From: Methanomicrobiales archaeon
GTDB lineage: Archaea; Halobacteriota; Methanomicrobia; Methanomicrobiales; Methanoculleaceae
Direction: 5' to 3'
Assembly: GCA_012510335.1 (NCBI GenBank)
Contig: JAAZIF010000225.1
Span: 1 to 12,748 of the forward strand
DNA length: 12,748 bases
The position numbers and the translations under genes were made by a program. The notes under the pieces are model-generated. The model had not been told where the DNA came from, ran no database searches, and saw only the letters and a list, made by a program, of their open reading frames with translations. Positions 1-6,328 of the stretch are shown here, piece after piece (position 1 is the stretch's first letter; the number at the start of each line of letters is the position of its first letter).

Positions 1-1
1 A

Positions 2-313
2 AACACCTTCTCGCGCCTTGGCTACCACACCCGGACGATCTACTTCACGCTCGGGTGCAACACGGCGTTTGACCGTGACGCGTTCATACAGGCAGGTATG
101 TACCGGTGTATCGATGCCGGGGACGACCTTGAGATCGCGCAACGGATGCGAAAGATCGGGAGAGTCCACCTCGATCCAGATCTCACGGTCGGGTTCTCGA
201 TGAGGCGCTACCAGCAGTTCGGGATGCTCAGGTCGCTCTCCGAGTGGCTGTATATCGTTCTTCGCGGGGACGACGCTGGCAATGTCACCTACTCGCAGCG
301 GGAATATAAATAG
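2..313 (+). CDS. Family 2 glycosyltransferase, C-terminal part (5' end outside window)
   Basis: The frame is open from the window edge and ends at TAG 311-313; about 103 residues are visible. The segment starts just before a GCNTAFDRDAF stretch, followed about 20 residues later by DAGDDLEIAQRMRKIG. This pattern (small residues, then an acidic D-D-x-E block and a basic stretch) is typical of the acceptor and catalytic-base end of processive or dolichol-phosphate-type GT2 enzymes. The tail (LSEWLYIVLRG) is amphipathic, and no clear transmembrane helix is visible. The likely role is transfer of a sugar from a nucleotide-sugar donor to a cell-surface or lipid-linked acceptor, but the substrate cannot be read from this fragment. 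The thioesterase gene starts 3 bases after the stop, so the two may be cotranscribed. Confidence 0.6.
   Translation, partial: NTFSRLGYHTRTIYFTLGCNTAFDRDAFIQAGMYRCIDAGDDLEIAQRMRKIGRVHLDPDLTVGFSMRRYQQFGMLRSLSEWLYIVLRGDDAGNVTYSQREYK
303..311 (+). promoter_or_regulatory. TATA-like box at the glycosyltransferase/thioesterase junction
   Basis: ATATAAATA overlaps the last codons of the glycosyltransferase. An archaeal TATA box here would start transcription near 332-335, inside the annotated thioesterase frame and downstream of its ATG at 317. It could also simply be AT-rich codons (Tyr-Lys-stop). Confidence 0.3.
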
Positions 314-316
314 AAG

Positions 317-718
317 ATGACAAACAGAGGAACCATCCAGGAGGCCCGGACTGTGAGGAGGGGCGATGCATGCATGTTTGCACGCCTCCTCGGCATGAAG
401 GTCACTGAGGTCGCCGATGGGTGCGTCAGGGTGGCGATGCATGCCGAGGGTATGGAGAACGCCTACGGCACGGTCCACGGGGGGGCGATATTCGCCCTCG
501 CCGACCATGCCTTCGGCATCGCCGCGAACCTGGAAGGAGTAAACCAGGTGGCGATCTCGGCCCATATCAGTTACCTCTCTCCACCGACGGCGGATACGCT
601 CGAGGCGGTCGCAAGAAGGGTATCCGAGACCGAGAGGACGTCTGTGTATGCGGTCGATGTCTACTCGGGCGACCGGCATGTCGCATCGTTTGAGGGGGTC
701 GGGTTCAAGATAGGATGA
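317..718 (+). CDS. PaaI-type hotdog-fold thioesterase
   Basis: A 133-residue single-domain hotdog protein of the PaaI/acyl-CoA thioesterase family. It probably hydrolyses a thioester, often an aromatic or medium-chain acyl-CoA, in the cytosol; the natural substrate is unknown. The family signature is clear: Asn48 precedes GTVHGGAIFALAD (residues 51-63), with the HGG turn and Asp63 on the central helix. The block ISAHISYLSPP (80-90) is the usual second strand. Length is normal for the family. The start at 317 keeps the N-terminal helix found in PaaI relatives before FARLLGM. An in-frame ATG at 374 is preceded by AGGAGGGG (356-363, 10-base gap) and is a possible alternative start giving 114 residues. 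No T-rich terminator follows the stop. Confidence 0.8.
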   Translation: MTNRGTIQEARTVRRGDACMFARLLGMKVTEVADGCVRVAMHAEGMENAYGTVHGGAIFALADHAFGIAANLEGVNQVAISAHISYLSPPTADTLEAVARRVSETERTSVYAVDVYSGDRHVASFEGVGFKIG

Positions 719-809
719 TTGGAGGCGCCGGCTCATTATCCCCCGCGCCCGCAAGTGCATGGATGTACGACTCGCGGATGGGGTTTCTGTGAGAAGGGGT
801 GCAGAATTA

Positions 810-894
810 CGCCGGGAGGGAGATTTGAACTCCCGAGGTGCCAGGCACCAGTGGCTTTCAAGGCCACCGCCTTACCGGACTAGACTATCCCGGC
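810..894 (-). tRNA. tRNA-Ser (anticodon TGA)
   Basis: Read on the minus strand, the acceptor arms GCCGGGA and TCCCGGC pair perfectly over 7 bases. The anticodon stem GTGGC/GCCAC encloses the loop CTTGAAA with anticodon TGA. The long variable arm has GGTGCC/GGCACC pairing, as expected for a class II (Ser/Leu) tRNA. The T arm GGGAG-TTCAAAT-CTCCC is canonical. Position 810 supplies a G discriminator, the serine identity base. CCA is not encoded and no intron is seen. It lies 40 bases downstream of the surface-protein gene on the same strand, separated from it by a T7 run, so it is probably transcribed separately, although I do not see a strong TATA box of its own. Confidence 0.95.
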
Positions 895-921
895 CCGCTT
901 CTAGTCATTGGTCGCCTGATG

Positions 922-928
922 AAAAAAA
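922..928 (-). terminator. T7 run after the surface-protein gene
   Basis: Seven consecutive T on the minus strand, 6 bases after the TGA of the 935-2029 gene and before tRNA-Ser. Archaeal RNA polymerase terminates at such runs without needing a hairpin. It also lies where a tRNA promoter element would be. Confidence 0.5.
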
Positions 929-934
929 GGTTGC

Positions 935-2029
935 TCATCCCCGGCGGCTGAATATGACCACGAGAACTGCAAAGAGTGCCAGCACTGCAGGGAGCGGCGT
1001 GGCCGTCTCTGCCGGGGTAGGCGTCGCATCACCGAAGACCCCCGGAGCACCCTGGCTTACCCTGACCGCATAGGCATTTGCGGCCGAGAGCTGCACCGTT
1101 CCGCGGTCACTGTAGCCAACCGGGTAGACCTTGACGTAGACCCGGCCCCCCTGTGCGGAGAACTCCACAACTTCAGGATCGAGCAGACCTGCGTCGTTGA
1201 TCTTGTGGAGTCTGCCACCCTCGTCGATGTACTCGACCACCCAGTCGATCCCGGTTGATGTTGTGATAGCCACCAGACCGACCCTGGTATCGACCTCAAA
1301 GTAGGCCGGAGCAGACCGGGTGGCGGGTGCGCTGGCCGAGACCACCGGCACCTCTGTATCCGTGGGAGTCGGCGCGCCCGTCACCACGAACAGGACGGTG
1401 CCGATGTAGCCTTTTTTATCGGAGAAGGCGACCCTGTATGAGCCCGCGCCGGAGATGGGCACGGTCGTGGAGAACGCGCCATTCGCATCGGTTCTGATGT
1501 ACTCCGGCCCATAGACGGTGGTGCCGTCGCGCTCGATCCCTATCTGCACCCCCGCACTCCCTATCTCTGCTATCGTGCCCGCGATATCGAGGCTACCATC
1601 GAATTCCTGCACGAGCGGGGAGTTTATCCTGATATCCCCGGACCGGTCGACCAGTTTGAGGAACTGCAGGGTCTTTGAACTTCCCCCGAATGTGTTCGGC
1701 GAATCAGGATCGATGATCTCGACTGTGTAATCCCCTGCAGCAAGACCCTCGGTCTTAAATGTCGCAGAGAACAGACCATCCTCCTGCACAACGATGGTCT
1801 TCCGGTCCACCTCGCTCTTCGTGTGCTTGACGGAGTATAAGATAACATCGGTGCTGAATCCGGGGTTGAGCGAGGGTTTGGTGATCCCCTCTACAAGCGA
1901 GGTGCCTGTGACCTTGAGCGGTTCACCGACATACACCGTATCTGGAGCATCGATCCTGACATAAGCAGCTGATGCGGAGCTGACAAGCAGCATCATGGCA
2001 AGAAGAGTCATCCAAGCGATCCTTTTCAT
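935..2029 (-). CDS. Secreted, C-terminally anchored surface protein (S-layer-like)
   Basis: A 364-residue protein built for export. Residues 1-21 form a signal peptide (basic MKR, a hydrophobic core, then SASA before AYV). The body looks like three beta-sandwich modules: about 24-125, with a carrier-like PDTVYVGEPLKVTG strand pattern; 130-217, with GTIAEIGSAGVQIGIERDG; and 240-328. A Pro/Thr linker (about 219-226) separates the second and third modules. The C-terminus has the tripartite form of archaeal anchored proteins: a Thr/Pro-rich stretch (336-346), a hydrophobic helix (about 347-360) and a basic SRRG tail. The PGF motif of archaeosortase substrates is not seen. The architecture resembles Methanomicrobiales surface and S-layer glycoproteins (DUF3821-like), but the family assignment is tentative. 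The frame stays open to 2113; 2029 was chosen because the signal peptide starts there and a TATA-like box lies about 26 bases upstream. It may be part of the cell envelope or an adhesin; no enzymatic motif is visible. Confidence 0.72.
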   Translation of the reverse strand: MKRIAWMTLLAMMLLVSSASAAYVRIDAPDTVYVGEPLKVTGTSLVEGITKPSLNPGFSTDVILYSVKHTKSEVDRKTIVVQEDGLFSATFKTEGLAAGDYTVEIIDPDSPNTFGGSSKTLQFLKLVDRSGDIRINSPLVQEFDGSLDIAGTIAEIGSAGVQIGIERDGTTVYGPEYIRTDANGAFSTTVPISGAGSYRVAFSDKKGYIGTVLFVVTGAPTPTDTEVPVVSASAPATRSAPAYFEVDTRVGLVAITTSTGIDWVVEYIDEGGRLHKINDAGLLDPEVVEFSAQGGRVYVKVYPVGYSDRGTVQLSAANAYAVRVSQGAPGVFGDATPTPAETATPLPAVLALFAVLVVIFSRRG

Positions 2030-2051
2030 ACCATTACATCGACGAATATGA

Positions 2052-2059
2052 GGTATAAT
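2052..2059 (-). promoter_or_regulatory. TATA-like box for the surface-protein gene
   Basis: ATTATACC on the minus strand, centred about 26 bases upstream of ATG 2029. That places initiation almost at the start codon, implying a leaderless or near-leaderless mRNA. The box overlaps the start codon of the divergent RaSEA gene. Confidence 0.45.
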
Positions 2060-3044
2060 GCTATCCAAATCAGTTGAGAAACCGCTGGCGTCCTGGCGGG
2101 GGAAGGATCGCATAGACGGCCAGGTTCTCGATACGCTGACGGTTATCTTCAGGAGCGGCGGGTGTTCCTGGAACCGGTGCCGTATGTGTGGTTACCGGCA
2201 TGAGCGCTATCCCGATCTCTCCCGGGACGAACTTGCCGACCGGCTGATCCGCCAGGTCCGCTGGGTGAAGGCGAACTTCCGCGACGAGGATTACCAGGTG
2301 CTCAAGATCTTCACTTCGGGGAGTTTCTTCGATCCCGATGAGGTTCCGCTCGCCGCCCGGCGCGCCGTCGCGGAGGCGTTCCGGGGCAAGGTAGTGATCG
2401 CCGAGACGAGGCCGGAATACGTTGAGCCTGACGCGATCCGGGAGTTTGGCGAGGCGATTGACACCGGTGCCCGGGACATGCCACTCTCCATCGCCATAGG
2501 CCTTGAGACAACAGACGATCTTATCAGGGAGAAATGCATCGACAAGGGATTCTCGTATGCCGATTTCCTCCGCGCCGCAGAGACTGCCCGTGCCGCCGGC
2601 GCAGGCGTGAAGGCTTATCTCCTGTTAAAACCACCCTTTCTGACCGAACGCGAGGCGCGCGATGATATGGTGCGCTCTATCAGGGAGATCGCATCAGTCG
2701 CAGACAGCATCTCCATGAACCTCTGCACCGTCCAGGGCAGGACCGAGGTAGAACACCTCTGGAGGCAACACGCATACCGCCCGCCGTACCTCTGGACAGT
2801 CCTCGATGTGCTGATCACCTCCCCGGTGCATATCCTCTGCGACCCCGTCGGCGGCGGACAGGCCAGGGGGCCGCACAACTGCGGCAGGTGCGATCGCGCG
2901 ATCGTGAGGGGGATCAGCGACTACTCCCTGACCGCTGATGTCGGGCTCCTGCGTGCGCTTGCAGAGACGGACTGCACGTGCAAAGAAGAGTGGGAGTTCG
3001 TGCTCGAACACGAAAAACCGTTCTGTATGCCGCTTACACGCTAA
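2058..3044 (+). CDS. Archaeosine biosynthesis radical SAM protein RaSEA
   Basis: A 328-residue Elp3-like radical SAM protein matching the TIGR01210 family. In archaea, ArcS attaches lysine to preQ0 at tRNA position 15 and RaSEA then cleaves the lysine moiety by radical chemistry to give the formamidine of archaeosine (G+). The cluster-binding cysteines are Cys36, Cys41 and Cys44 in the order C-x4-C-x2-C, within GCSWNRCRMCGY. The barrel continues with KIFTSGSFFDPDE (83-95), the GLETTDD strand (148-154) and VKAYLLLKPPFLTE (184-197), all typical of the Elp3-type family. A C-terminal cysteine group (Cys275, Cys278, Cys306, Cys308) may bind a metal. GAGGT at 2050-2054 is a short-spaced Shine-Dalgarno sequence. 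Its partner ArcS is not in the window. The stop codon lies inside the last codons of the convergent cyclodeaminase gene. Confidence 0.85.
   Translation: MLSKSVEKPLASWRGKDRIDGQVLDTLTVIFRSGGCSWNRCRMCGYRHERYPDLSRDELADRLIRQVRWVKANFRDEDYQVLKIFTSGSFFDPDEVPLAARRAVAEAFRGKVVIAETRPEYVEPDAIREFGEAIDTGARDMPLSIAIGLETTDDLIREKCIDKGFSYADFLRAAETARAAGAGVKAYLLLKPPFLTEREARDDMVRSIREIASVADSISMNLCTVQGRTEVEHLWRQHAYRPPYLWTVLDVLITSPVHILCDPVGGGQARGPHNCGRCDRAIVRGISDYSLTADVGLLRALAETDCTCKEEWEFVLEHEKPFCMPLTR
3012..3018 (-). terminator. T5 run downstream of the cyclodeaminase gene
   Basis: Minus-strand GGTTTTTCG, about 15-20 bases after the TAA at 3034-3036, inside the 3' end of the convergent RaSEA coding sequence. It is a weak candidate because of its length. 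Confidence 0.3.
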
Positions 3045-4275
3045 CGGATCTTTTTTTCTGCTTCTCCAGCTGCTTTGCGAGCAGTGGGAGGAACGTCCCC
3101 GCATCGCTCACGACACCGATCGCCTGTGTGGTACCCCGGTCCATCAGTTTCGTCACCGATGCGGGGTTGATATCGACGCAGACGGTCTTGACGTATGAGG
3201 GGAGGCAGTTCCCGACGGCGATGGAGTGGAGGAGCGTCCCGACCATCACAACCATCCCGAGGCCCTGTATGTGGCGGCGCATGGCGTCCTGAGCCTCTAC
3301 GGCATCCGTGATCACGTCGGGAAGCGGCCCGTCGTCCCGGATGGATCCGGCGAGCACGAACGGGACGCCCTTCTTCACGCACTCATACATGACCCCGCCG
3401 GTGACGATCCCCTGCTCGACCGCGCCCCTGATGGATCCGGCCCTCATGACCTCGCTGATGGCGCAGATATGGTGTTTATGCCCGCCGGTGATGAGCGTGC
3501 CCGTCCTGACATCCATCCCGAGGGACGTGCCGAAGAGGTTAGACTCGATATCGTGGGTGGCAAGTGCGTTCCCCGCAAAGAGCACGTCGATGTAGCCCTC
3601 ACGTATCATATCTGCAAGCGCCCCTGCCGCCCCTGTGTGGACGATCGCCGGGCCTCCGACGAGAGCGATCTTTCCTCCCTCCCCTTTCAGCTTCAAAATC
3701 TCGCGGGCGATCCTTGCGATGATCGCCTCGCTCGGCCGCTCGGATGAGACGGTTCCATGCATGAACTCAAACGTGCCGGCCTTCCTCGGCCGCTCGGGGT
3801 AGATCACGCGCACCCCGGCCTCGCTCACGACGACAGCGTCACCTGCCTTGATCTTTGATATAGGTCTGCAGATCGCGCGTCTTCTCTCTTTATCGACCAC
3901 TATGTGGCAATCCATCTCGATCCTCTCAACAGGCAGCCACTCGTCCTGATATTTCACGAATGTCGGGTGATTGGTGGTCGAGTAGAACCCCTTTGGGAGG
4001 ATCCGGTCGCCCTCTGCCGGTACAAGGATGACGTCGCTGATCTCAGGAGTGCGCGCTCCTAGGCGGTGCAGTTCGTAGAGGATGGCGTCGAGCTGTTGAA
4101 CGTCAGGTGCAGAGACGCGCAGGCGTGCGTAGCTCGTATCCGTCTTCAGCTTCCCGACATCGAACGTGAGAATCTCAAACTCCCCTCCCATATCCATGAT
4201 CCTGTCGAACACCAGGGTCATAACACCTGAGTCGATGATATGCCCCTCCAGTTCGATCTCCCGGCCGGACTCCAT
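3034..4275 (-). CDS. TIGR00300 family protein, archaeal NAD-dependent ornithine cyclodeaminase type
   Basis: A 413-residue protein of the archaeal TIGR00300 / LOR-SDH-like family. As I recall, a methanococcal member was shown to convert ornithine to proline and ammonia, and the family is also described as nickel-pincer-nucleotide dependent. The N-terminus (ELEGHIIDSGVMTLVFDRI, then GGEFEIL and SYARLRV, residues 8-54) is the family hallmark. The second half holds a dinucleotide-binding-like segment, KIALVGGPAIVHTGAAGAL (202-220), then NALATHDIESNLFGTSLGMD (236-255), a His-rich GGHKHH (264-269), GSIRDDGPLPDV (310-321) and VDINPASVTKLMDRG (367-381). Length is normal. It probably makes proline from ornithine. 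It follows cobY by 75 bases on the same strand but has its own TATA-like box. I see no functional link to cobalamin synthesis. Confidence 0.75.
   Translation of the reverse strand: MESGREIELEGHIIDSGVMTLVFDRIMDMGGEFEILTFDVGKLKTDTSYARLRVSAPDVQQLDAILYELHRLGARTPEISDVILVPAEGDRILPKGFYSTTNHPTFVKYQDEWLPVERIEMDCHIVVDKERRRAICRPISKIKAGDAVVVSEAGVRVIYPERPRKAGTFEFMHGTVSSERPSEAIIARIAREILKLKGEGGKIALVGGPAIVHTGAAGALADMIREGYIDVLFAGNALATHDIESNLFGTSLGMDVRTGTLITGGHKHHICAISEVMRAGSIRGAVEQGIVTGGVMYECVKKGVPFVLAGSIRDDGPLPDVITDAVEAQDAMRRHIQGLGMVVMVGTLLHSIAVGNCLPSYVKTVCVDINPASVTKLMDRGTTQAIGVVSDAGTFLPLLAKQLEKQKKRSVSV
3051..3057 (+). terminator. T7 run after RaSEA
   Basis: TTTTTTT begins 7 bases after the RaSEA TAA (3042-3044). 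It lies inside the last codons of the opposing cyclodeaminase gene, where it is the AAA-rich Lys-Lys codons of the other strand. Confidence 0.55.
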
Positions 4276-4296
4276 ACAGAGAAGTCGGTGACAATC

Positions 4297-4305
4297 CGAT
4301 AATAG
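4297..4305 (-). promoter_or_regulatory. TATA-like box upstream of the cyclodeaminase gene
   Basis: CTATTATCG on the minus strand, centred about 26 bases upstream of ATG 4275. No Shine-Dalgarno sequence lies next to that ATG, so a leaderless secondary promoter is plausible in addition to read-through from cobY. Confidence 0.4.
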
Positions 4306-4350
4306 GGTTTCTCTCCAGGAATCAGGGGTAGAAGCGGTACCCGCCGGGTG

Positions 4351-4956
4351 CTATAATCCCTGCTTCCGGCAGAGGTACTCCTGCACCAACAGGAGTTCCT
4401 CGCGCGTGTTGACGTTGAATACGAGCCTTTGATCGTGCAGGAGGAGCTGCAGTTCCTCCTGAGGGACATCGAGACCATCCGCCGTCAGGATGTTGATCCC
4501 GGCAGGGCAGGCCGGCGTGCCGTCGATGATCTCAGTGTACTGTGTGCGGCAGCCGTGTGCTTCGCAGAGGTCGCGGGGCACCCACGTCGAGCATGCCGGC
4601 GTTCCCGCCCGGCGCCAGGCATCTTCGACGCCGGTTATGATATCGGGTGTAAGACAGGGGAGATCCGATACCGATGTGAAGAAGGGCGTCTCCTCCTCCC
4701 CGAGATCCCTGGCCGCTGCCAGTATATCCTCGACGTAGCCGAGCCCTTCAGACCCATAGAGGGTGAACCCTCTGGCCCGGCACCAGTTCCTGGTGAATGG
4801 TGTCCGATATGAGGCGACCACGACCACCTCGTGGCCTGCAGCCTCAAAGGCATCGATGACGTAGGAGAGCATCGGCCTATCACAGATGGTGACCAGCGGC
4901 TTTTCTCCCATCCTGAGCCGCGACCCCTCCCCCCCGGCCATGATCAGGGCAAGCAT
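4351..4956 (-). CDS. cobY: Adenosylcobinamide-phosphate guanylyltransferase CobY
   Basis: A 201-residue nucleotidyltransferase with an MobA-like Rossmann fold. CobY transfers GMP from GTP to adenosylcobinamide phosphate to give adenosylcobinamide-GDP, the activated intermediate of the archaeal nucleotide-loop pathway for cobalamin and related corrinoids. It replaces bacterial CobU and lacks the kinase activity. The GTP-binding N-terminus LIMAGGEGSRLRMGEKPL (residues 4-21) is clear. The metal-site strand is TSVSDLPCL (94-102, Asp98). AGINILTADG and FNVNTREELLLVQ near the C-terminus also match the family. The ATG overlaps the 3' end of cobD by 13 bases, which suggests translational coupling and supports the function. 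The last residues run to TAA/TAG-side codons at 4351-4353. Confidence 0.85.
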   Translation of the reverse strand: MLALIMAGGEGSRLRMGEKPLVTICDRPMLSYVIDAFEAAGHEVVVVASYRTPFTRNWCRARGFTLYGSEGLGYVEDILAAARDLGEEETPFFTSVSDLPCLTPDIITGVEDAWRRAGTPACSTWVPRDLCEAHGCRTQYTEIIDGTPACPAGINILTADGLDVPQEELQLLLHDQRLVFNVNTREELLLVQEYLCRKQGL

Positions 4957-5918
4957 GTTTCAAGCGCCTCGATGAGTTGCTCATTCTCCTCGCATGTCCG
5001 CACCGCCACACGGATATGGCGGGGAAGTCCAAACGAGCTGCAGTCCCGGACCAGGATGCCGTGGCCGAGAAGCCTCTCGACAAGCATCTCCGACTCCACC
5101 GGGATCTCTACCAGGATGTAGTTTGCAGATGGAGGCTCATAGGTGAGACCGAGTCTATCAAGGCGGTCACAGAGCCACCCGCGCTCCCGCGCGATCCTCT
5201 CCCGTGACTCCTCAAGTTTATCGTAGTTCCGGAAGGCCTCGATCGCAAAGGACTCGGCGAACGCGTTCACTGTCCAGGGAAGGCGCACCGTCTCCACGCG
5301 CTCGATGAGTTCAGGGGTGCCAAAACCATACCCGAACCTGATGCCCGGTACTGCGAAGCTCTTTGTCAGGGAGCGCATGACAAAGAGGTTCTCGTGAGGG
5401 GTACCGGCGAGGCTCTGGCGCGGGTCAGAGAGCTCTATGAACGCTTCGTCGAGGAAGAGATACGCTCCCTGCTCAGCTGCCCCGGCAAGCAGCCGGAGGA
5501 TCTCCTGGCGGGTATGAAGCTCTCCTGTGGGGTTGTTAGGGTTGCAGAGGAACCAGACAGCAGCCCCTCTGCTCCTGGTGATGCACCGGGCACCGGCCAG
5601 CAGGGCCGCCATCTCGTATTCGGCAAACGTCGGAGGCCTGATGCAGGCGGAATCGCCTTTTCTGAGCATCGCAGAGCAGAACGCGCGGATCAGTTCGATA
5701 GACCCGTTGCCGACGGTGATCTCTGCCGCGTCACGCCCGAATATCCTGCCGATCACCTCTTTGAGTATCTCATACCGGTCGTCCGGGTAGTCGGTCAGCA
5801 CAGAAGGATCCGGCGTCCAGTCGATGTCGGGAGGATAGGGGTTAATGTTAGCGCTGAAATCAAGCAGTTCGTCTCTGCCTCTGGCACGATGCCAGCGCAC
5901 CCGTCCGCCATGCTCCAT
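4944..5918 (-). CDS. cobD: L-threonine-O-3-phosphate decarboxylase CobD (PLP-dependent)
   Basis: A fold-type I PLP enzyme of about 324 residues. CobD decarboxylates threonine phosphate to (R)-1-aminopropan-2-yl phosphate, the linker of the cobalamin nucleotide loop. Family marks are the N-terminal HGG followed by LDFSANINPYPP, the TVGNGSIELI phosphate-cup segment, CNPNNPTG (125-132), FLDEAF with Asp157, and the PLP lysine in RSLTKSF (Lys186) followed by GIRFGYGF. The alternative is a histidinol-phosphate aminotransferase, but the HGG...DFSANINP start and the coupled cobY argue for CobD. Start: the frame is open to 6008, with ATG at 5942 (332 residues) and at 5918. I chose 5918 because GGAG lies just before it, although the gap is only 3 bases, and because family proteins begin close to HGG. 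A TATA-like box at 5981-5990 could serve either start. Confidence 0.83.
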   Translation of the reverse strand: MEHGGRVRWHRARGRDELLDFSANINPYPPDIDWTPDPSVLTDYPDDRYEILKEVIGRIFGRDAAEITVGNGSIELIRAFCSAMLRKGDSACIRPPTFAEYEMAALLAGARCITRSRGAAVWFLCNPNNPTGELHTRQEILRLLAGAAEQGAYLFLDEAFIELSDPRQSLAGTPHENLFVMRSLTKSFAVPGIRFGYGFGTPELIERVETVRLPWTVNAFAESFAIEAFRNYDKLEESRERIARERGWLCDRLDRLGLTYEPPSANYILVEIPVESEMLVERLLGHGILVRDCSSFGLPRHIRVAVRTCEENEQLIEALETCLP

Positions 5919-5980
5919 TCTCTCCGGGAGTTTTTCTCTCATGGTAGTGGCAACTCTTTTAGCGTACTTTGTCGCTGCTA

Positions 5981-5990
5981 TCCATAAAAT
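5981..5990 (-). promoter_or_regulatory. TATA-like box for the cobD-cobY operon
   Basis: ATTTTATGGA on the minus strand. Initiation would fall near 5958-5962, giving a leader of about 20 or 42 bases depending on which cobD start is used. It lies about 40 bases from the divergent cdrS TATA box. Confidence 0.45.
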
Positions 5991-6022
5991 CGTTATGCAG
6001 GGCTGCAATTCATTTCAGAAGG

Positions 6023-6035
6023 TATTTATATTATA
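6023..6035 (+). promoter_or_regulatory. TATA box of the cdrS-ftsZ2 operon
   Basis: TATTTATATTATA, preceded by purine-rich AGAAGG (6017-6022), which fits a BRE. Initiation is expected near 6053-6058, giving a leader of about 80 bases that is filled by the repeated motif annotated next. Confidence 0.65.
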
Positions 6036-6052
6036 CGGGTAGCATTATGATT

Positions 6053-6126
6053 TATCTGATACAGTCAGACATAAAGATTACGATTGTCTGACAAATAGCA
6101 GACATCTGGCTGCTGTATGTCAGATA
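6053..6126 (+). promoter_or_regulatory. Helically phased array of RTCAGAYA operator motifs
   Basis: Copies read as RTCAGAYA: 6053-6060 (minus, exact), 6064-6071 (plus, exact), 6085-6092 (minus, exact), 6097-6104 (plus, one mismatch) and 6119-6126 (plus, exact); 6107-6114 (minus) is a degenerate copy. They pair as palindromes TRTCTGAY-N3/4-RTCAGAYA at 6053-6071, 6085-6104 and, weakly, 6107-6126. Centres of the five good copies are 11, 21, 12 and 22 bases apart, close to whole helical turns. The first palindrome covers the expected transcription start and the others fill the leader. Ribbon-helix-helix proteins bind such tandem sites cooperatively, so the downstream gene product is the natural candidate ligand (inference). 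Confidence 0.65.
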
Positions 6127-6138
6127 TGAGTGGTTGAA

Positions 6139-6318
6139 ATGATGGATCGGATAACTATCAGATTGCCCCGGCAACAGGTTGAGATGCTCGAGAAGCTGGT
6201 GGAGGCTGGCGAGTTCCCCACGGTATCAGAAGCTGTGCGGTACTCGGTCAGGGCGCTTCTTGAGAAGCATGGAAACCGTGTTCTCCGCGAGGCCGACCAG
6301 ATTTCATTCAAGATTTAG
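6139..6318 (+). CDS. cdrS: CdrS-like ribbon-helix-helix transcriptional regulator
   Basis: A 59-residue protein with one ribbon-helix-helix domain. The strand is DRITIRLP, helix A is RQQVEMLEKLVEAG, the turn is EFPTVSEAVR, and helix B is YSVRALLEKHG. It matches the short CdrS regulators that lie directly upstream of ftsZ2 in haloarchaea, where CdrS controls ftsZ2 and other division genes. It should dimerise and insert the paired strand into the DNA major groove. The frame is open from GTG 6130; ATG 6139 (or 6142) was chosen because relatives begin M-D/E-R-V/I-T. No strong Shine-Dalgarno sequence precedes it (GGTTGA only). Its TAG (6316-6318) overlaps the ribosome site of ftsZ2, so the two are coupled. 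The phased operator array upstream suggests autoregulation. Confidence 0.8.
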   Translation: MMDRITIRLPRQQVEMLEKLVEAGEFPTVSEAVRYSVRALLEKHGNRVLREADQISFKI

Positions 6319-6323
6319 GAGGT
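6318..6323 (+). promoter_or_regulatory. Strong Shine-Dalgarno of ftsZ2, overlapping the cdrS stop
   Basis: GGAGGT starts on the last base of the cdrS stop codon and lies 5 bases before ATG 6329. It fixes the ftsZ2 start and rejects the longer open frame back to 6179, which only reads through cdrS out of frame. Confidence 0.85.
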
Positions 6324-6328
6324 ATTTG

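Noticed and set aside
2030..2113. 28-residue N-terminal extension of the surface protein
   Set aside because: It would bury the signal peptide and overlaps the RaSEA coding sequence.
6179..6328. Upstream extension of the ftsZ2 open frame
   Set aside because: It overlaps cdrS in another frame, and the strong GGAGGT before ATG 6329 fixes the start.
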